The notes beneath the pieces were generated by a model, which was given only the letters and a program-made list of their open reading frames with translations, was not told the origin of the DNA and did no database searches. A stretch of DNA of 64,000 bases from Paraburkholderia dioscoreae (GTDB lineage Bacteria; Pseudomonadota; Gammaproteobacteria; Burkholderiales; Burkholderiaceae): positions 140,568 to 204,567 of the forward strand of contig NZ_LR699555.1 of assembly GCF_902459535.1 (NCBI RefSeq). The letters are read 5' to 3'. Positions 24,814-32,860 of the stretch are shown in pieces (the first letter of the stretch is position 1; each line of letters opens with the position of its first letter). A program made the translations under genes and the position numbers.

Positions 24814-26767
24814 CCTGTTTGGCCATGCTGCGCTGACGGTTCAGCCGGAGTCGGGCCGTGTCCAGCCTCGGCTATGGGTACGCCGGCTCACAATCTGGAG
24901 TGATTCGGACACGCGCCTCCGGGATATCGAGCTACGGCCGGGTCTCAATATCATCTGGTCACCAGATCCCGGTGACCAATCGAATGGCGGCGACACCGGC
25001 TATCTGGGTCACGGCAGTGGCAAGACGCTGTTCTGCCGCCTACTCCGGTTCTGTCTGGGTGAGGACCGCTATGCCTCAGACGAGCAGCGATTGCGAATCG
25101 CTGCGGCCCTTCCAGAGGGGTGGGTGTCGGCCGAAGTGCTGGTAGACGGTGCATTGTGGGGTGTGCTGAGGCCGCTCGGTGCGGGCCGGCCTCACTACGC
25201 TGTTCCCGACGCGTTGCCAGAGCAACTGTTGGAGGGGAACATACCTCCGACCGGGATCGAGCCATTGCTCGAAGTCATCGAACGGCAGATCGTGACCCCA
25301 GGCATCGCGGCGCTGATTCCAGGCGAGCATCGGCTCGACGCCTGGCGAGTTGCACTAGCATGGCTCACGCGCGATCAGGAGTGCCGTTTCGATCGTGTGT
25401 TGGAGTGGCGATCCGCAGATTCAGATTCGGGGTCGCCGACACGCTCGCTGTCGGCAGCAAAGCATTTAGATGCTATGCGTGGCTTTGTCGGCGCCATCGT
25501 TGCCGAGGAGCTGCAACTGCGGTCCGAGATATCTGCGCTCGAGGAACGTCACAAGGTTTGCAGCCAAGATGTCGCGCGCCGAAAGTGGGAGACCGACCGG
25601 CTCCGCGCTAACGTCGCGACTGTCGTGGGGCTGGACCTAGACGATCTTCCAGAGGGACGGCTTTCGATCGAGGTGTTGCGCAAGGCTGCTACGCAGAACG
25701 TGGCGCGGCTGGCAAGAGTGGGTCCGACTTGGGACACCGGTGACCTTGAAGCGCTTCGAGCCGAGTATGACGAACAACGCCAACTCGTCTCTGCTCTCGA
25801 ACAACACCTCGCGGTAGGGCAAGCTCAACTTCCCGAGATCGATATGTTGGTCCGGCGGATGAAGGGAGAAATGCCGGGCATCTCGGCGCAAGTCGCCAAG
25901 TCGGCGACGCCCATCTGCCCTGTTTGCGAAGTCCCGATTGACCGTGCGTTGTCCGAGGGCTGCGGGATGTCCCACAAACTGCCTGATCTCCAGGCAATTC
26001 GCCATCGGCGTCAGTGCAATATCGACGAGATCGCCGCTGAAGAGAGGCGCCGCAGGGAAATAAGCGAGAGTGTCGCATCAACTTTGCAGGCGTTGGCACC
26101 GGCGCGCATCGCGCGGGACGCACTGCGTGCCCGAGTCCGGGCGGCGGAACACATTCACGATGCCAGATCTGGTGCTTGGTTCAAGGCGCGCCGAGTCATT
26201 GACGACGTGAAGCGGCTCGACCAAATGTTGAGCGAGCTGGAACTCGAAGAGGCAAAAGCCGCCTCTCATGCGGTCGAGGTGGAAGAGAAGCGAGAGCTGA
26301 CGGGCACGTTCCGGGCCGCGCAGCGCGAGGTGTTTGACCGACTGTCACGTTTCTTCGATGGGGTGATTCGCGAAATTGTCGGTCCCATGGCGCAGGGCAA
26401 GGTCTCTCTCGATGGCAATGGGTTGAAGCTGGTCGTGGAGTTGGGAGGCGAGCGCTCGACCGCGGCGATTGATTCGCTCAAGGTAATCGCATTCGATCTG
26501 GCCGTCATGTGTATGAGCGTTGAAGGTGGCACTCGACTCCCTGCCTTTCTGTTGCACGATAGCCCGAGAGAAGCCGATCTGGGTTTGAGCGTCTACCATC
26601 GGTTGTTCGCGCTGGCCAAAGGATTGGAGGCGCCTGAGCCACCCTTGTTTCAGTACATCGTGACAACAACGACGCGGCCGCCCGATGACGTTCAAGTGAA
26701 GCCCTGGTTGCGTGAAAGCCTGCGCGGATCGCCGGCGCAGGAGCGCTTGCTGCGCCGGGATTTGTAG
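24797..26767 (+). CDS. SMC/Rad50-like ATPase with CxxC hook
   Basis: The 656-aa product starts with a Walker A loop GHGSGKT (71-77). Two coiled-coil arms (about 260-360 and 410-520) flank a CPVC motif at about 374-377 with a second Cys near 391, like a zinc hook. The C-terminal lobe carries LHDSPREADL (about 590) as the Walker B/D-loop region, close to DUF2326-type ATPases. It begins inside the methyltransferase gene and is the last gene of the operon. No SMC protein belongs to standard DISARM, Druantia or BREX sets, so it marks this operon as different. It may sense DNA ends or load the nuclease/helicase complex. Confidence 0.75.
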   Translation: MPRQPDLFGHAALTVQPESGRVQPRLWVRRLTIWSDSDTRLRDIELRPGLNIIWSPDPGDQSNGGDTGYLGHGSGKTLFCRLLRFCLGEDRYASDEQRLRIAAALPEGWVSAEVLVDGALWGVLRPLGAGRPHYAVPDALPEQLLEGNIPPTGIEPLLEVIERQIVTPGIAALIPGEHRLDAWRVALAWLTRDQECRFDRVLEWRSADSDSGSPTRSLSAAKHLDAMRGFVGAIVAEELQLRSEISALEERHKVCSQDVARRKWETDRLRANVATVVGLDLDDLPEGRLSIEVLRKAATQNVARLARVGPTWDTGDLEALRAEYDEQRQLVSALEQHLAVGQAQLPEIDMLVRRMKGEMPGISAQVAKSATPICPVCEVPIDRALSEGCGMSHKLPDLQAIRHRRQCNIDEIAAEERRRREISESVASTLQALAPARIARDALRARVRAAEHIHDARSGAWFKARRVIDDVKRLDQMLSELELEEAKAASHAVEVEEKRELTGTFRAAQREVFDRLSRFFDGVIREIVGPMAQGKVSLDGNGLKLVVELGGERSTAAIDSLKVIAFDLAVMCMSVEGGTRLPAFLLHDSPREADLGLSVYHRLFALAKGLEAPEPPLFQYIVTTTTRPPDDVQVKPWLRESLRGSPAQERLLRRDL

Positions 26768-26786
26768 CCCGTGGATAGGCGTCTCC

Positions 26787-26806
26787 CGGCCGGACCGATC
26801 CGGCCG
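26787..26806. terminator. GC-rich hairpin after the defence operon
   Basis: CGGCCGGA and TCCGGCCG pair perfectly around the loop CCGA, 20 bp past the ATPase stop. There is no U-run, so it may only slow or protect the transcript end. Confidence 0.4.
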
Positions 26807-26999
26807 CTTGCCGCGGACATTGGGGTACCCTGGGCAGGGCCGCGACGGAGGGTGTGGTGCTTGAAGGCGCCGTATTCAGCATTGTGGACAGGATCATTGC
26901 CAAAGACGCGACGGCATTTGTTCCCAGCCAGATCGGATAAACCAAAGCTGAAGTCGCGAACTCGCGAGCCGCGACACGCTGAATTCGCTGAATGGTTAC

Positions 27000-27031
27000 T
27001 GTTGAAGCCCTTCAAAACGGCTAATAGCGTC
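27000..27031 (+). repeat. left terminal inverted repeat
   Basis: It begins TGTTGAAG and ends GCTAATAGCGTC. The reverse complement of 30266-30297 matches it in both blocks at identical spacing. Confidence 0.75.
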
Positions 27032-27200
27032 CATAGATTACGCTAATGTAAGATTCGCGTTTGAGCCCACGAAATAAGGCAGAGCAGCGGTTTCGTGCGC
27101 CATTTTAGGCGTTGCGTTTCAGCAACGCACGCACGCTCGAATGCTCGTTTATTTTGCTAACGCGTTCGTCCTGTCCTTTAATTCCGCTAACGCGTCTGAC
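27032..27200 (+). repeat. left-end transposase-binding repeats
   Basis: After the terminal repeat, related motifs recur: ACGCTAATG near 27042, TGCTAACGCG near 27154 and CCGCTAACGCG near 27184. This is the array layout seen at ends of TnsB/TniA transposons. Confidence 0.5.
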
Positions 27201-27221
27201 GAGGCTCGATAAGGAGCGGCA

Positions 27222-28850
27222 ATGACGGCTTTGCAGGAAACGGATAGCCGTGCTGCAAAAGTAGCGGGCATACTCCGACCGTTAGGGCGAGGACCACTTT
27301 CGAAAAAGCTCGCGGTGGTAGCTGCGAATTTGCTGGGCGTCCATTGGACTACGGTATATCGCCTGCGGCGGAAGTTTCTTGCAAACCCGGTCGCCAGCGC
27401 TGTTGCCCCGAAACGCCGAGGTCCTTCTAAGGGGGATCGTCGGTTAGGAAGGGCTGTCGATACTGTGATCGACGAAGTGGTGCATGTCTGGCTGCCCACT
27501 CAACGACAATTGGCGCACCCTGCGACCGATCTCGTGCTGGAGGTTCGACGCAGATGTGAACTCGCCGGACTGCAACCACCAAGCCGGACCACCATTGGCC
27601 GGAGGTGGGCTCAGCATCGTGAGGCGGACGCTCTGAAGCGCGCGGCCGCTCCCGACGCGCTGACAGCGCCAGGTTCGCTTGTCGCAAAGTACCCTTTGGA
27701 AATCGTTCAGGTCGACCATACACAAGCGGATGTGGTTCTGGTTAGCGAATACGACAGAAAGGTGATCGGCCGCCCGTGGCTAACTATCGCTCTGGACGTC
27801 GCGACCAGGTGCGTGTTGAGTTTTTACGTCGGAATGGACCGTCCGGGAGCGGCTACCGTTGGTTTGCTCCTGACCAGGGCGGCACTATCCAAAGCCCCTT
27901 GGCTCGCAAAGATCGAGGCGGACGCAGAGTGGCCGATGCGTGGAATTCCGCGAGTTCTCCATCTCGACAATGCGGCCGAATTCAAGAGCAGGGCGCTTCG
28001 CAGTGGGTGTCGGGAATTTGGCATCCACCTCATGTATCGTCCAGTCGGGCGTCCTCATTTCGGTGGTCACATCGAGCGGCTGAACCGCACCCTGATGGAG
28101 CGCGTCCGAGGCCTTCCGGGGGCAACCGGATCATCTCCAAAAGGCCGCAAGGCGAGGCAGTCCGAAAAGACCGCCTCGTTGACACTTCGAGAATTCGAGC
28201 AATGGCTCGCGATCGAGATCGCCAGACGTTACCACCACGTTCCGCACCGTGGGCTGCTTGGAGCAACGCCAGCCGACACGTGGCGGATGCTCGCGCGCAA
28301 CCCCGATCCGCGGCAACTGCCCGCGTCCACCGACGCTGAACTCAGGTTCCTGATTCGCTTTTTGCCCGTTGCGCAGAGAAAAATCCAGGCCGATGGACTG
28401 ACGCTTTTCCATGTTCGTTACTGGCATCCAATATTCGTTGCCTGGCGCCAGACCCGGCGTGCCGTCACCGTTCGGTACCATCCTGAGGATCTCTCGCGTG
28501 TCTTTGTGACGGCAGGAAGCGGCGAGTACCTCGAAGTCCGTTACGCAGACATGCGCCGGCCGGCCATTTCTCTTTTCGAACATCGGGCAGCGTTGCAAGC
28601 CATTCGGTCGGAAGGGCAGCGCACTGTCTCGGAAGCGATGATTTTTAGGACGATAGAAGAGCAACGGCGCGTGATCGCCAAAGCCAGGCAGATAACGGCC
28701 CGCGCCCGGCGACGGTCACGCAAAAAGAACGTCCCTCTGGAAGAGTTGCTTGACAGGATTGTCCCGTTCAGGGGTGAGACGACGGAGCAGCAGGCCGAAA
28801 CGGTCGATTACGCCGCGCCCGTTCAGGCCTTCGATGTCGAGCAATGGTGA
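27222..28850 (+). CDS. tniA: TniA/TnsB-type DDE transposase
   Basis: The 542-aa product contains an rve/Mu-transposase core with D165 (VDHTQAD), D249 (HLDNAAEF) and E285 (GGHIERLN); the D-E spacing of 35 residues is classical. A DNA-binding region precedes it, and a Mu-C-like beta-barrel follows (about 385-460). The start has AAGGAG 5 bp upstream. It cuts and joins both transposon ends, with TniB and TniQ choosing the target. Its length is close to TnsB of compact CRISPR-associated transposons. Confidence 0.92.
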   Translation: MTALQETDSRAAKVAGILRPLGRGPLSKKLAVVAANLLGVHWTTVYRLRRKFLANPVASAVAPKRRGPSKGDRRLGRAVDTVIDEVVHVWLPTQRQLAHPATDLVLEVRRRCELAGLQPPSRTTIGRRWAQHREADALKRAAAPDALTAPGSLVAKYPLEIVQVDHTQADVVLVSEYDRKVIGRPWLTIALDVATRCVLSFYVGMDRPGAATVGLLLTRAALSKAPWLAKIEADAEWPMRGIPRVLHLDNAAEFKSRALRSGCREFGIHLMYRPVGRPHFGGHIERLNRTLMERVRGLPGATGSSPKGRKARQSEKTASLTLREFEQWLAIEIARRYHHVPHRGLLGATPADTWRMLARNPDPRQLPASTDAELRFLIRFLPVAQRKIQADGLTLFHVRYWHPIFVAWRQTRRAVTVRYHPEDLSRVFVTAGSGEYLEVRYADMRRPAISLFEHRAALQAIRSEGQRTVSEAMIFRTIEEQRRVIAKARQITARARRRSRKKNVPLEELLDRIVPFRGETTEQQAETVDYAAPVQAFDVEQW

Positions 28851-28858
28851 GGTGACAC

Positions 28859-29728
28859 ATGAAGGACGGGACGCTTGCTCATTTGCTACCGGCCGCAAGA
28901 AAGCAGGCGGAGTTAGGAAACGACGAACGAATTCTCGGACTTCTCAGCGACCGTTGGATCGATTATCCCCGCGCGGCTCAAGCCCTGCAGCAACTTGAGC
29001 GCCTTTATGAGACGCCACGCCGTGACCGGATGCCGTGCCTGCTCTTGCACGGTGATTCAAATATTGGCAAGACGAAAATCACGTCCAAATTTCGGCGTGC
29101 GCATCCCAACGAGTTTGACGAGCGAAGCGGGGTCGAACGCTGTCCTGTCGTGGCAATGCAGATGCCACCGACCCCGGACCAGCATCGATTCTATTCGGGC
29201 TTACTGTTCGAGCTAGGCGCCCCTCATAACGCCGCGGCCGGACTTGCATCCCTTGAACGATTAGCTCGCGAGATTCTGAAGCGGGTGTCGCCTCGCGTGC
29301 TGGTTGTCGATGAGGTCCACCACCTACTGGCGGGCACGTATCGCGAGCAGCGCGCATCGCTGAACCTCCTCAAGTTCCTGGCCAACGACCTTCAGATCAG
29401 CATGGTTCTGGTCGGCACCCGCGACGCAGTACTCGCGCTTCAAACAGATACCCAGATGATAAGTCGTTATACGCCGTTCGAAATCCCACGGTGGCGGGAG
29501 AGCGATGGTCTGAGGCGGCTTCTCGCGGCGTTCGAACGCGTGCTGCCACTGCGCAAGCCATCGGATCTCGCGCGACGCGAGATCGTTCAATTTGTTCTGG
29601 GCGCGAGCGGCGGACTGACTGGCGAGATATCCACGTTGCTGAACAACGCCGCCGAGCTATCAATTCGCAACGGCGACGAATTTATCGGCCTCACTCACCT
29701 TGAACATGTCTGCCGAATCGCCCAGTAA
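28859..29728 (+). CDS. tniB: TniB/TnsC-type AAA+ transposition regulator
   Basis: The 289-aa product has Walker A GDSNIGKT (65-72), Walker B VLVVDEVHHLL (about 150) and sensor-type VGTRDAVLAL. It is a TniB/TnsC ATPase that polymerises on DNA and links the transposase with TniQ. It starts 8 bp after tniA and its 3' end overlaps tniQ by 23 bp. Confidence 0.92.
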   Translation: MKDGTLAHLLPAARKQAELGNDERILGLLSDRWIDYPRAAQALQQLERLYETPRRDRMPCLLLHGDSNIGKTKITSKFRRAHPNEFDERSGVERCPVVAMQMPPTPDQHRFYSGLLFELGAPHNAAAGLASLERLAREILKRVSPRVLVVDEVHHLLAGTYREQRASLNLLKFLANDLQISMVLVGTRDAVLALQTDTQMISRYTPFEIPRWRESDGLRRLLAAFERVLPLRKPSDLARREIVQFVLGASGGLTGEISTLLNNAAELSIRNGDEFIGLTHLEHVCRIAQ

Positions 29729-30233
29729 TGTCGTCCCGTGGCCGATTGCTCCGAGGCCCTTCTACGAAGAAGCCTTCGGAAGCTGGTTAGGCCGTGTCGC
29801 GGCCCGATACCAAGTGAGCGTTGCAATGCTGTGGGAGGTCGCCACAAGCGAGGAGCTGCCCGCGCTCGGAACTGCCGGATGGATCCTTTTCCCGCCGATT
29901 TCGCAGTCAGCGGTCCACCGATTCGCAACGCTCGCACGTCTTGATGACGAGAGATTGAGGCACATCCAGACGCCATCGGCCTGGCTCATTGATCGGCGTT
30001 GCATGCCGTACTGCTTCAGATGCCTTGTGCTGAATGACGCCGACGTATCGGCGCCTCGCTGGAAACGTGAGTGGCTGGAACCAACAGCGAAATTCTGTCG
30101 CGTGCACCGCACGCTCCTAGAGACAGTCCCCGCTTCTGTATTTCGCCGGTCACGTCACTTCGGTGCTGCGCTGGACGCGATCAGCCGTCATCGCGAGATG
30201 CGTATGTTCAACAACAGCGGTCGGCTGCGTTAG
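29706..30233 (+). CDS. tniQ: short TniQ-family target-selection protein
   Basis: The 175-aa product begins with the TniQ hallmark FYEEAFGSWLGRVA and has a zinc-finger pattern CFRC (about residues 102-105) with a following CRVH. Full TniQ proteins are about 300-400 aa; this size is like the mini-TniQ of V-K CRISPR-associated transposons. The stop codon lies within the right-end repeat (TTAGCGGAAT), so either the gene has evolved to end there or its C-terminus was cut by formation of the present end. ATG 29706 overlaps the end of tniB. Confidence 0.75.
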   Translation: MSAESPSNVVPWPIAPRPFYEEAFGSWLGRVAARYQVSVAMLWEVATSEELPALGTAGWILFPPISQSAVHRFATLARLDDERLRHIQTPSAWLIDRRCMPYCFRCLVLNDADVSAPRWKREWLEPTAKFCRVHRTLLETVPASVFRRSRHFGAALDAISRHREMRMFNNSGRLR

Positions 30234-30265
30234 CGGAATTAATGGACACGATTAGCGCTCCAACC
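30229..30265 (+). repeat. right-end transposase-binding repeats
   Basis: GCGTTAGCGGAATTAATGGA is followed by GATTAGCGCTCC. The motif TTAGCGGAAT recurs inside the terminal repeat and, inverted, at the left end. Confidence 0.5.
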
Positions 30266-30297
30266 GACGCTATTAGCGGAATTTACGAACTTCAACA
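30266..30297 (-). repeat. right terminal inverted repeat
   Basis: Its reverse complement begins TGTTGAAG and ends GCTAATAGCGTC, like the left end. It supplies the final codons and the TAA stop of the minus-strand ATPase gene. Confidence 0.75.
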
Positions 30298-31313
30298 ACA
30301 GCAAATTCGCAGAATTCGTCGGCGAGCGCGAGCAAATCGCGTAGATTGAAGTTGACGATGTGATAAAGATGCTTCACGTCGTCCAATGCTATTGGAAGCT
30401 CGTCCTCTGCCCGTTCCGGATCAGTATGAAATTCCCTGAGGCGCGCACGCACAACTTCATCAATCGCCGCAGGGTGCACGTTAGCGATATTTATCACGGG
30501 GGTATTCAAAAATGCAGACAATCGCGCAGATGCAGCTAAGCTGTGGATGACACCATTCGCCCCGCAAAAGACCCACCGAAGACCGTTCACGTTGAACAAT
30601 TTGTCACGGAGTGCCTCAAGTGTTCGCCGGGCTGCGAGTCCCGTCTCAAGCAACTCGATGTTGTCGATGACACATACGATCCCACCGTTCCCTTTCTCTC
30701 CAAAGATCTCATTCAGCAGATTCCTAACATTCAGTTCAAGACCGTTTTGGGCGAATCCGGCAGATTGATTCACCTGGTTCGACGTGCTGCCGCCACCCTT
30801 TACACCAACGTTGACAACTTTCGGAATGCTGACACCAATTGATCCATCAGCGGACACGTTCAGGTGCTGAACGATTGGCGAGTTCATCCAAGCATTCAAC
30901 TGCGGCAAATTTGCACTCTTGATATCGTAGCCGTTCAGATACTCTCGATACTGACAGAGGGTCTGCGCTACGCGTTGGAATACCTCCGCACAAAACTGAT
31001 CGACGTTCCCGTCCTTCTTCAGTTGGAACGACGCGATTGCAGGGATGAGAAGCTGTGGGGTTTCCGCTTCCAGATAGGCTTTAAAGCAATCATATGCTGC
31101 GACATTGACTAGGCTTGTTTTGCCTACCCCAACGTGGCCATCTAGGCACGTAATTTTCCCGTGCTTGTGCAAGCGTTGTGCAACCAATCGAATGTCTTCG
31201 TCCCGCCCAACCAGCAACCGCTTGCCTTGCGCGTCCGATTTTAGCGCTTGAACCATAAAAGGATTCTCGGTTAAACCGATGGAGGCGTACGGATCTAAGC
31301 CGAATTTGGTCAT
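30273..31313 (-). CDS. AAA ATPase, 3' end replaced by transposon end
   Basis: From ATG 31313 (MTKFGLDPY) the product is 346 aa; a longer upstream extension is less protein-like. It has an ORC/Cdc6-like AAA fold: Walker A GHVGVGKTS (about residues 59-67), Walker B VCVIDNIE, then an RWVFCGANG sensor region. A Gly/Ser-rich insert lies in the middle. The last 5-8 residues and the stop codon come from the terminal repeat of the adjacent transposon, so the native C-terminus has probably been lost. I see no continuation left of the transposon. Function unknown; such ATPases occur in accessory islands. Confidence 0.65.
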   Translation of the reverse strand: MTKFGLDPYASIGLTENPFMVQALKSDAQGKRLLVGRDEDIRLVAQRLHKHGKITCLDGHVGVGKTSLVNVAAYDCFKAYLEAETPQLLIPAIASFQLKKDGNVDQFCAEVFQRVAQTLCQYREYLNGYDIKSANLPQLNAWMNSPIVQHLNVSADGSIGVSIPKVVNVGVKGGGSTSNQVNQSAGFAQNGLELNVRNLLNEIFGEKGNGGIVCVIDNIELLETGLAARRTLEALRDKLFNVNGLRWVFCGANGVIHSLAASARLSAFLNTPVINIANVHPAAIDEVVRARLREFHTDPERAEDELPIALDDVKHLYHIVNFNLRDLLALADEFCEFAVVEVRKFR

Positions 31314-31672
31314 TGTTGTATTTTCGTTAGAATCAAGTGAGGAACAATCCTCGTGCGCGGTGCACCAACGATTATGCAACTAGTAGGCTATAGTCGAGGG
31401 AACAACGAGTCTCACTATCCCTTGCGGGTTGAGACAATAACTGGCGCGACTTCACGTCGCACGCGTACGAAAAAATCCGTTTCTTGAGGGCACCCCGCCT
31501 TGACCGCCACCTGCGACACGGTGGTGACTTCCGCGACGTCGGCTGATCCAGTTCGAGTATCGGCATGTTTCGTAGTACACAGTGCGCCTCATCGAAGGCG
31601 GCGGCGTCGCGATGCTTAGCGTATTTGGGCCGCTGACGCCGGGCTTACACATCCATCCTCGAGTCAGAAACG
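31314..31672. other. intergenic region, no gene seen
   Basis: This 359-bp stretch holds the promoter side of the AAA ATPase gene and the downstream side of the MerR regulator. No frame in it has convincing composition. Confidence 0.4.
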
Positions 31673-32752
31673 CTACAGGGTCGTCGCCTTCACGGCGGCG
31701 CTCAAGAAAGTCCGTGACGCCGCGTCCATCCAGGTCCCAAGGGTCAACTCCGGTTCACGTGTCATCGCTTCGCGAAACCGGGCGAGCGTCGACGGTTCCT
31801 CGCCTGCAAATCCTCGGAACAGTTCAAGCCACTCCGTGGCCAACGCACGGGCCGTTTCCGACGCTGGCGATTCATTCGACTCCGCCGCGTCGCGCACCCG
31901 GCTCATCAACGCTGGCCACGCGAGAATCTGTTTCGCATAGTTCGCCCTGAGAAAGTGCGCTTCTTCGACCTTCAGGTATCGCTCGAAGATCCTGATTCGG
32001 GATTCAGCGAACGCGACCAGCATGTAGTCGCGCATCTCGGCCGACGCGCCAATGCTCGACCTCATTGAGGGTTCGCTCGCGTGCATCCGGTCTACCCGCT
32101 CCAACAACCGAGGGTCGCCGGCAGTGTCACGCTCTAACATCTTCATCCACTGGATCGACAATGTTTGTGCTCGTTCGTCGTTGGGGGCTATTCCATCGCT
32201 CATCAGCGCCTGAGCCTCGTTGACTAGCGCGGCCCACTCGTACTCGCGGGCCGCGCGGTACAACGGCAGACGATCCAGCTCTGCCCGGGAAAAATACTTG
32301 TCGTACGCCAGCATCATCTCAGCCGCGGCCAACCAGTCGTCTGCAGCAGGGTCGTTTCCCCCAACGAGATCGTCGCGAAGCGACTGCAAGCGGTCCCGCA
32401 GTAGCACTGAACGTTCAATCTGCTGATCGAGCACTTGAATATGTCGGTCAATGAGCGTTTGCGCGGACTTGTCTGGCTCTGCCAGATATTGAGCTATCTC
32501 CCCAAGAGCCAGGCCGAGCTGACGTAACAGCTGGACCTTATGCAAGCGATGAATGTCGTCCGCGTTGTAGAGGCGGTAACCTGCGGCGGACCGTGCAGAC
32601 GGGCTCACCAGCCCGATCTGGTCATAGTGGTGCAGGGCTCGCACGGTCACTCCGAAACGCGCCGCAAGTTCTCCAACCTTCAGCAAGACCAAATCTTCCT
32701 TCGTCCTCTCGACCAACCCGAAGCCCTCATAGTTTACCTGGACACCTGACAC
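31673..32752 (-). CDS. MerR-family regulator, TipA-like
   Basis: The 359-aa product has an N-terminal MerR winged helix (KVGELAARFGVTVRALHHYD then GYRLYNADDI, about residues 25-70), a linking coiled coil, and a long helical C-terminal part similar to TipAS-type ligand-binding domains. The annotated GTG at 32752 is one option; TTG codons nearer KVGELAARFG are others, as no ATG exists there. It is divergent from a methyltransferase gene with a MerR-type promoter between them. Many TipA-like regulators sense drug-like molecules and switch on the neighbouring gene. Confidence 0.85.
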   Translation of the reverse strand: MSGVQVNYEGFGLVERTKEDLVLLKVGELAARFGVTVRALHHYDQIGLVSPSARSAAGYRLYNADDIHRLHKVQLLRQLGLALGEIAQYLAEPDKSAQTLIDRHIQVLDQQIERSVLLRDRLQSLRDDLVGGNDPAADDWLAAAEMMLAYDKYFSRAELDRLPLYRAAREYEWAALVNEAQALMSDGIAPNDERAQTLSIQWMKMLERDTAGDPRLLERVDRMHASEPSMRSSIGASAEMRDYMLVAFAESRIRIFERYLKVEEAHFLRANYAKQILAWPALMSRVRDAAESNESPASETARALATEWLELFRGFAGEEPSTLARFREAMTREPELTLGTWMDAASRTFLSAAVKATTL

Positions 32753-32798
32753 GGTCGCGGCCGCGGCCGCGTCTGCAGCGTTGTGCGCAGCAATGCCG

Positions 32799-32829
32799 TT
32801 GACCCTGACGTAACGTCAGGCTCTACATT
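32799..32829 (+). promoter_or_regulatory. MerR-type promoter/operator of the methyltransferase
   Basis: TTGACC (32799-32804) and TACATT (32824-32829) are 19 bp apart, longer than the normal 17. Within the spacer lies the dyad CCTGACGT-A-ACGTCAGG (partly overlapping the -35). A stretched spacer with a central dyad is the mark of promoters that MerR proteins twist into an active form. Confidence 0.8.
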
Positions 32830-32860
32830 GCTACCTCCTTCGACTACCTACGCAAATTCA

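Larger units (their letters stand above)
27000..30297 (+). mobile_element. compact Tn7/Tn5053-like transposon (tniA-tniB-tniQ, no cargo)
   Basis: Terminal inverted repeats of 32 bp begin TGTTGAAG and share GCTAATAGCGTC at the same offset at both ends (27000-27031; 30266-30297). Inside are three same-strand genes for a DDE transposase, an AAA regulator and a short TniQ. Sub-terminal copies of a GCTAACGCGT/TTAGCGGAAT-type motif look like transposase-binding sites. There is no resolvase, no CRISPR array and no passenger gene. The 5-bp flanks (GTTAC and ACAGC) do not match, so no target duplication is evident. Confidence 0.8.

Noticed and set aside
12486..26767. Naming the operon as class 1 DISARM
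   Set aside because: DrmB and DrmC are not present as separate genes, the helicase is DruE-like in length, and the fourth gene is not part of DISARM.
26771..27046. Small plus-strand frame overlapping the transposon left end
   Set aside because: It crosses the terminal repeat and has no ribosome site; it is a chance frame.
27000..30297. A CRISPR-associated transposon
   Set aside because: The TnsB-TnsC-TniQ sizes suggest it, but there is no Cas12k or Cascade gene and no repeat-spacer array anywhere in the window.
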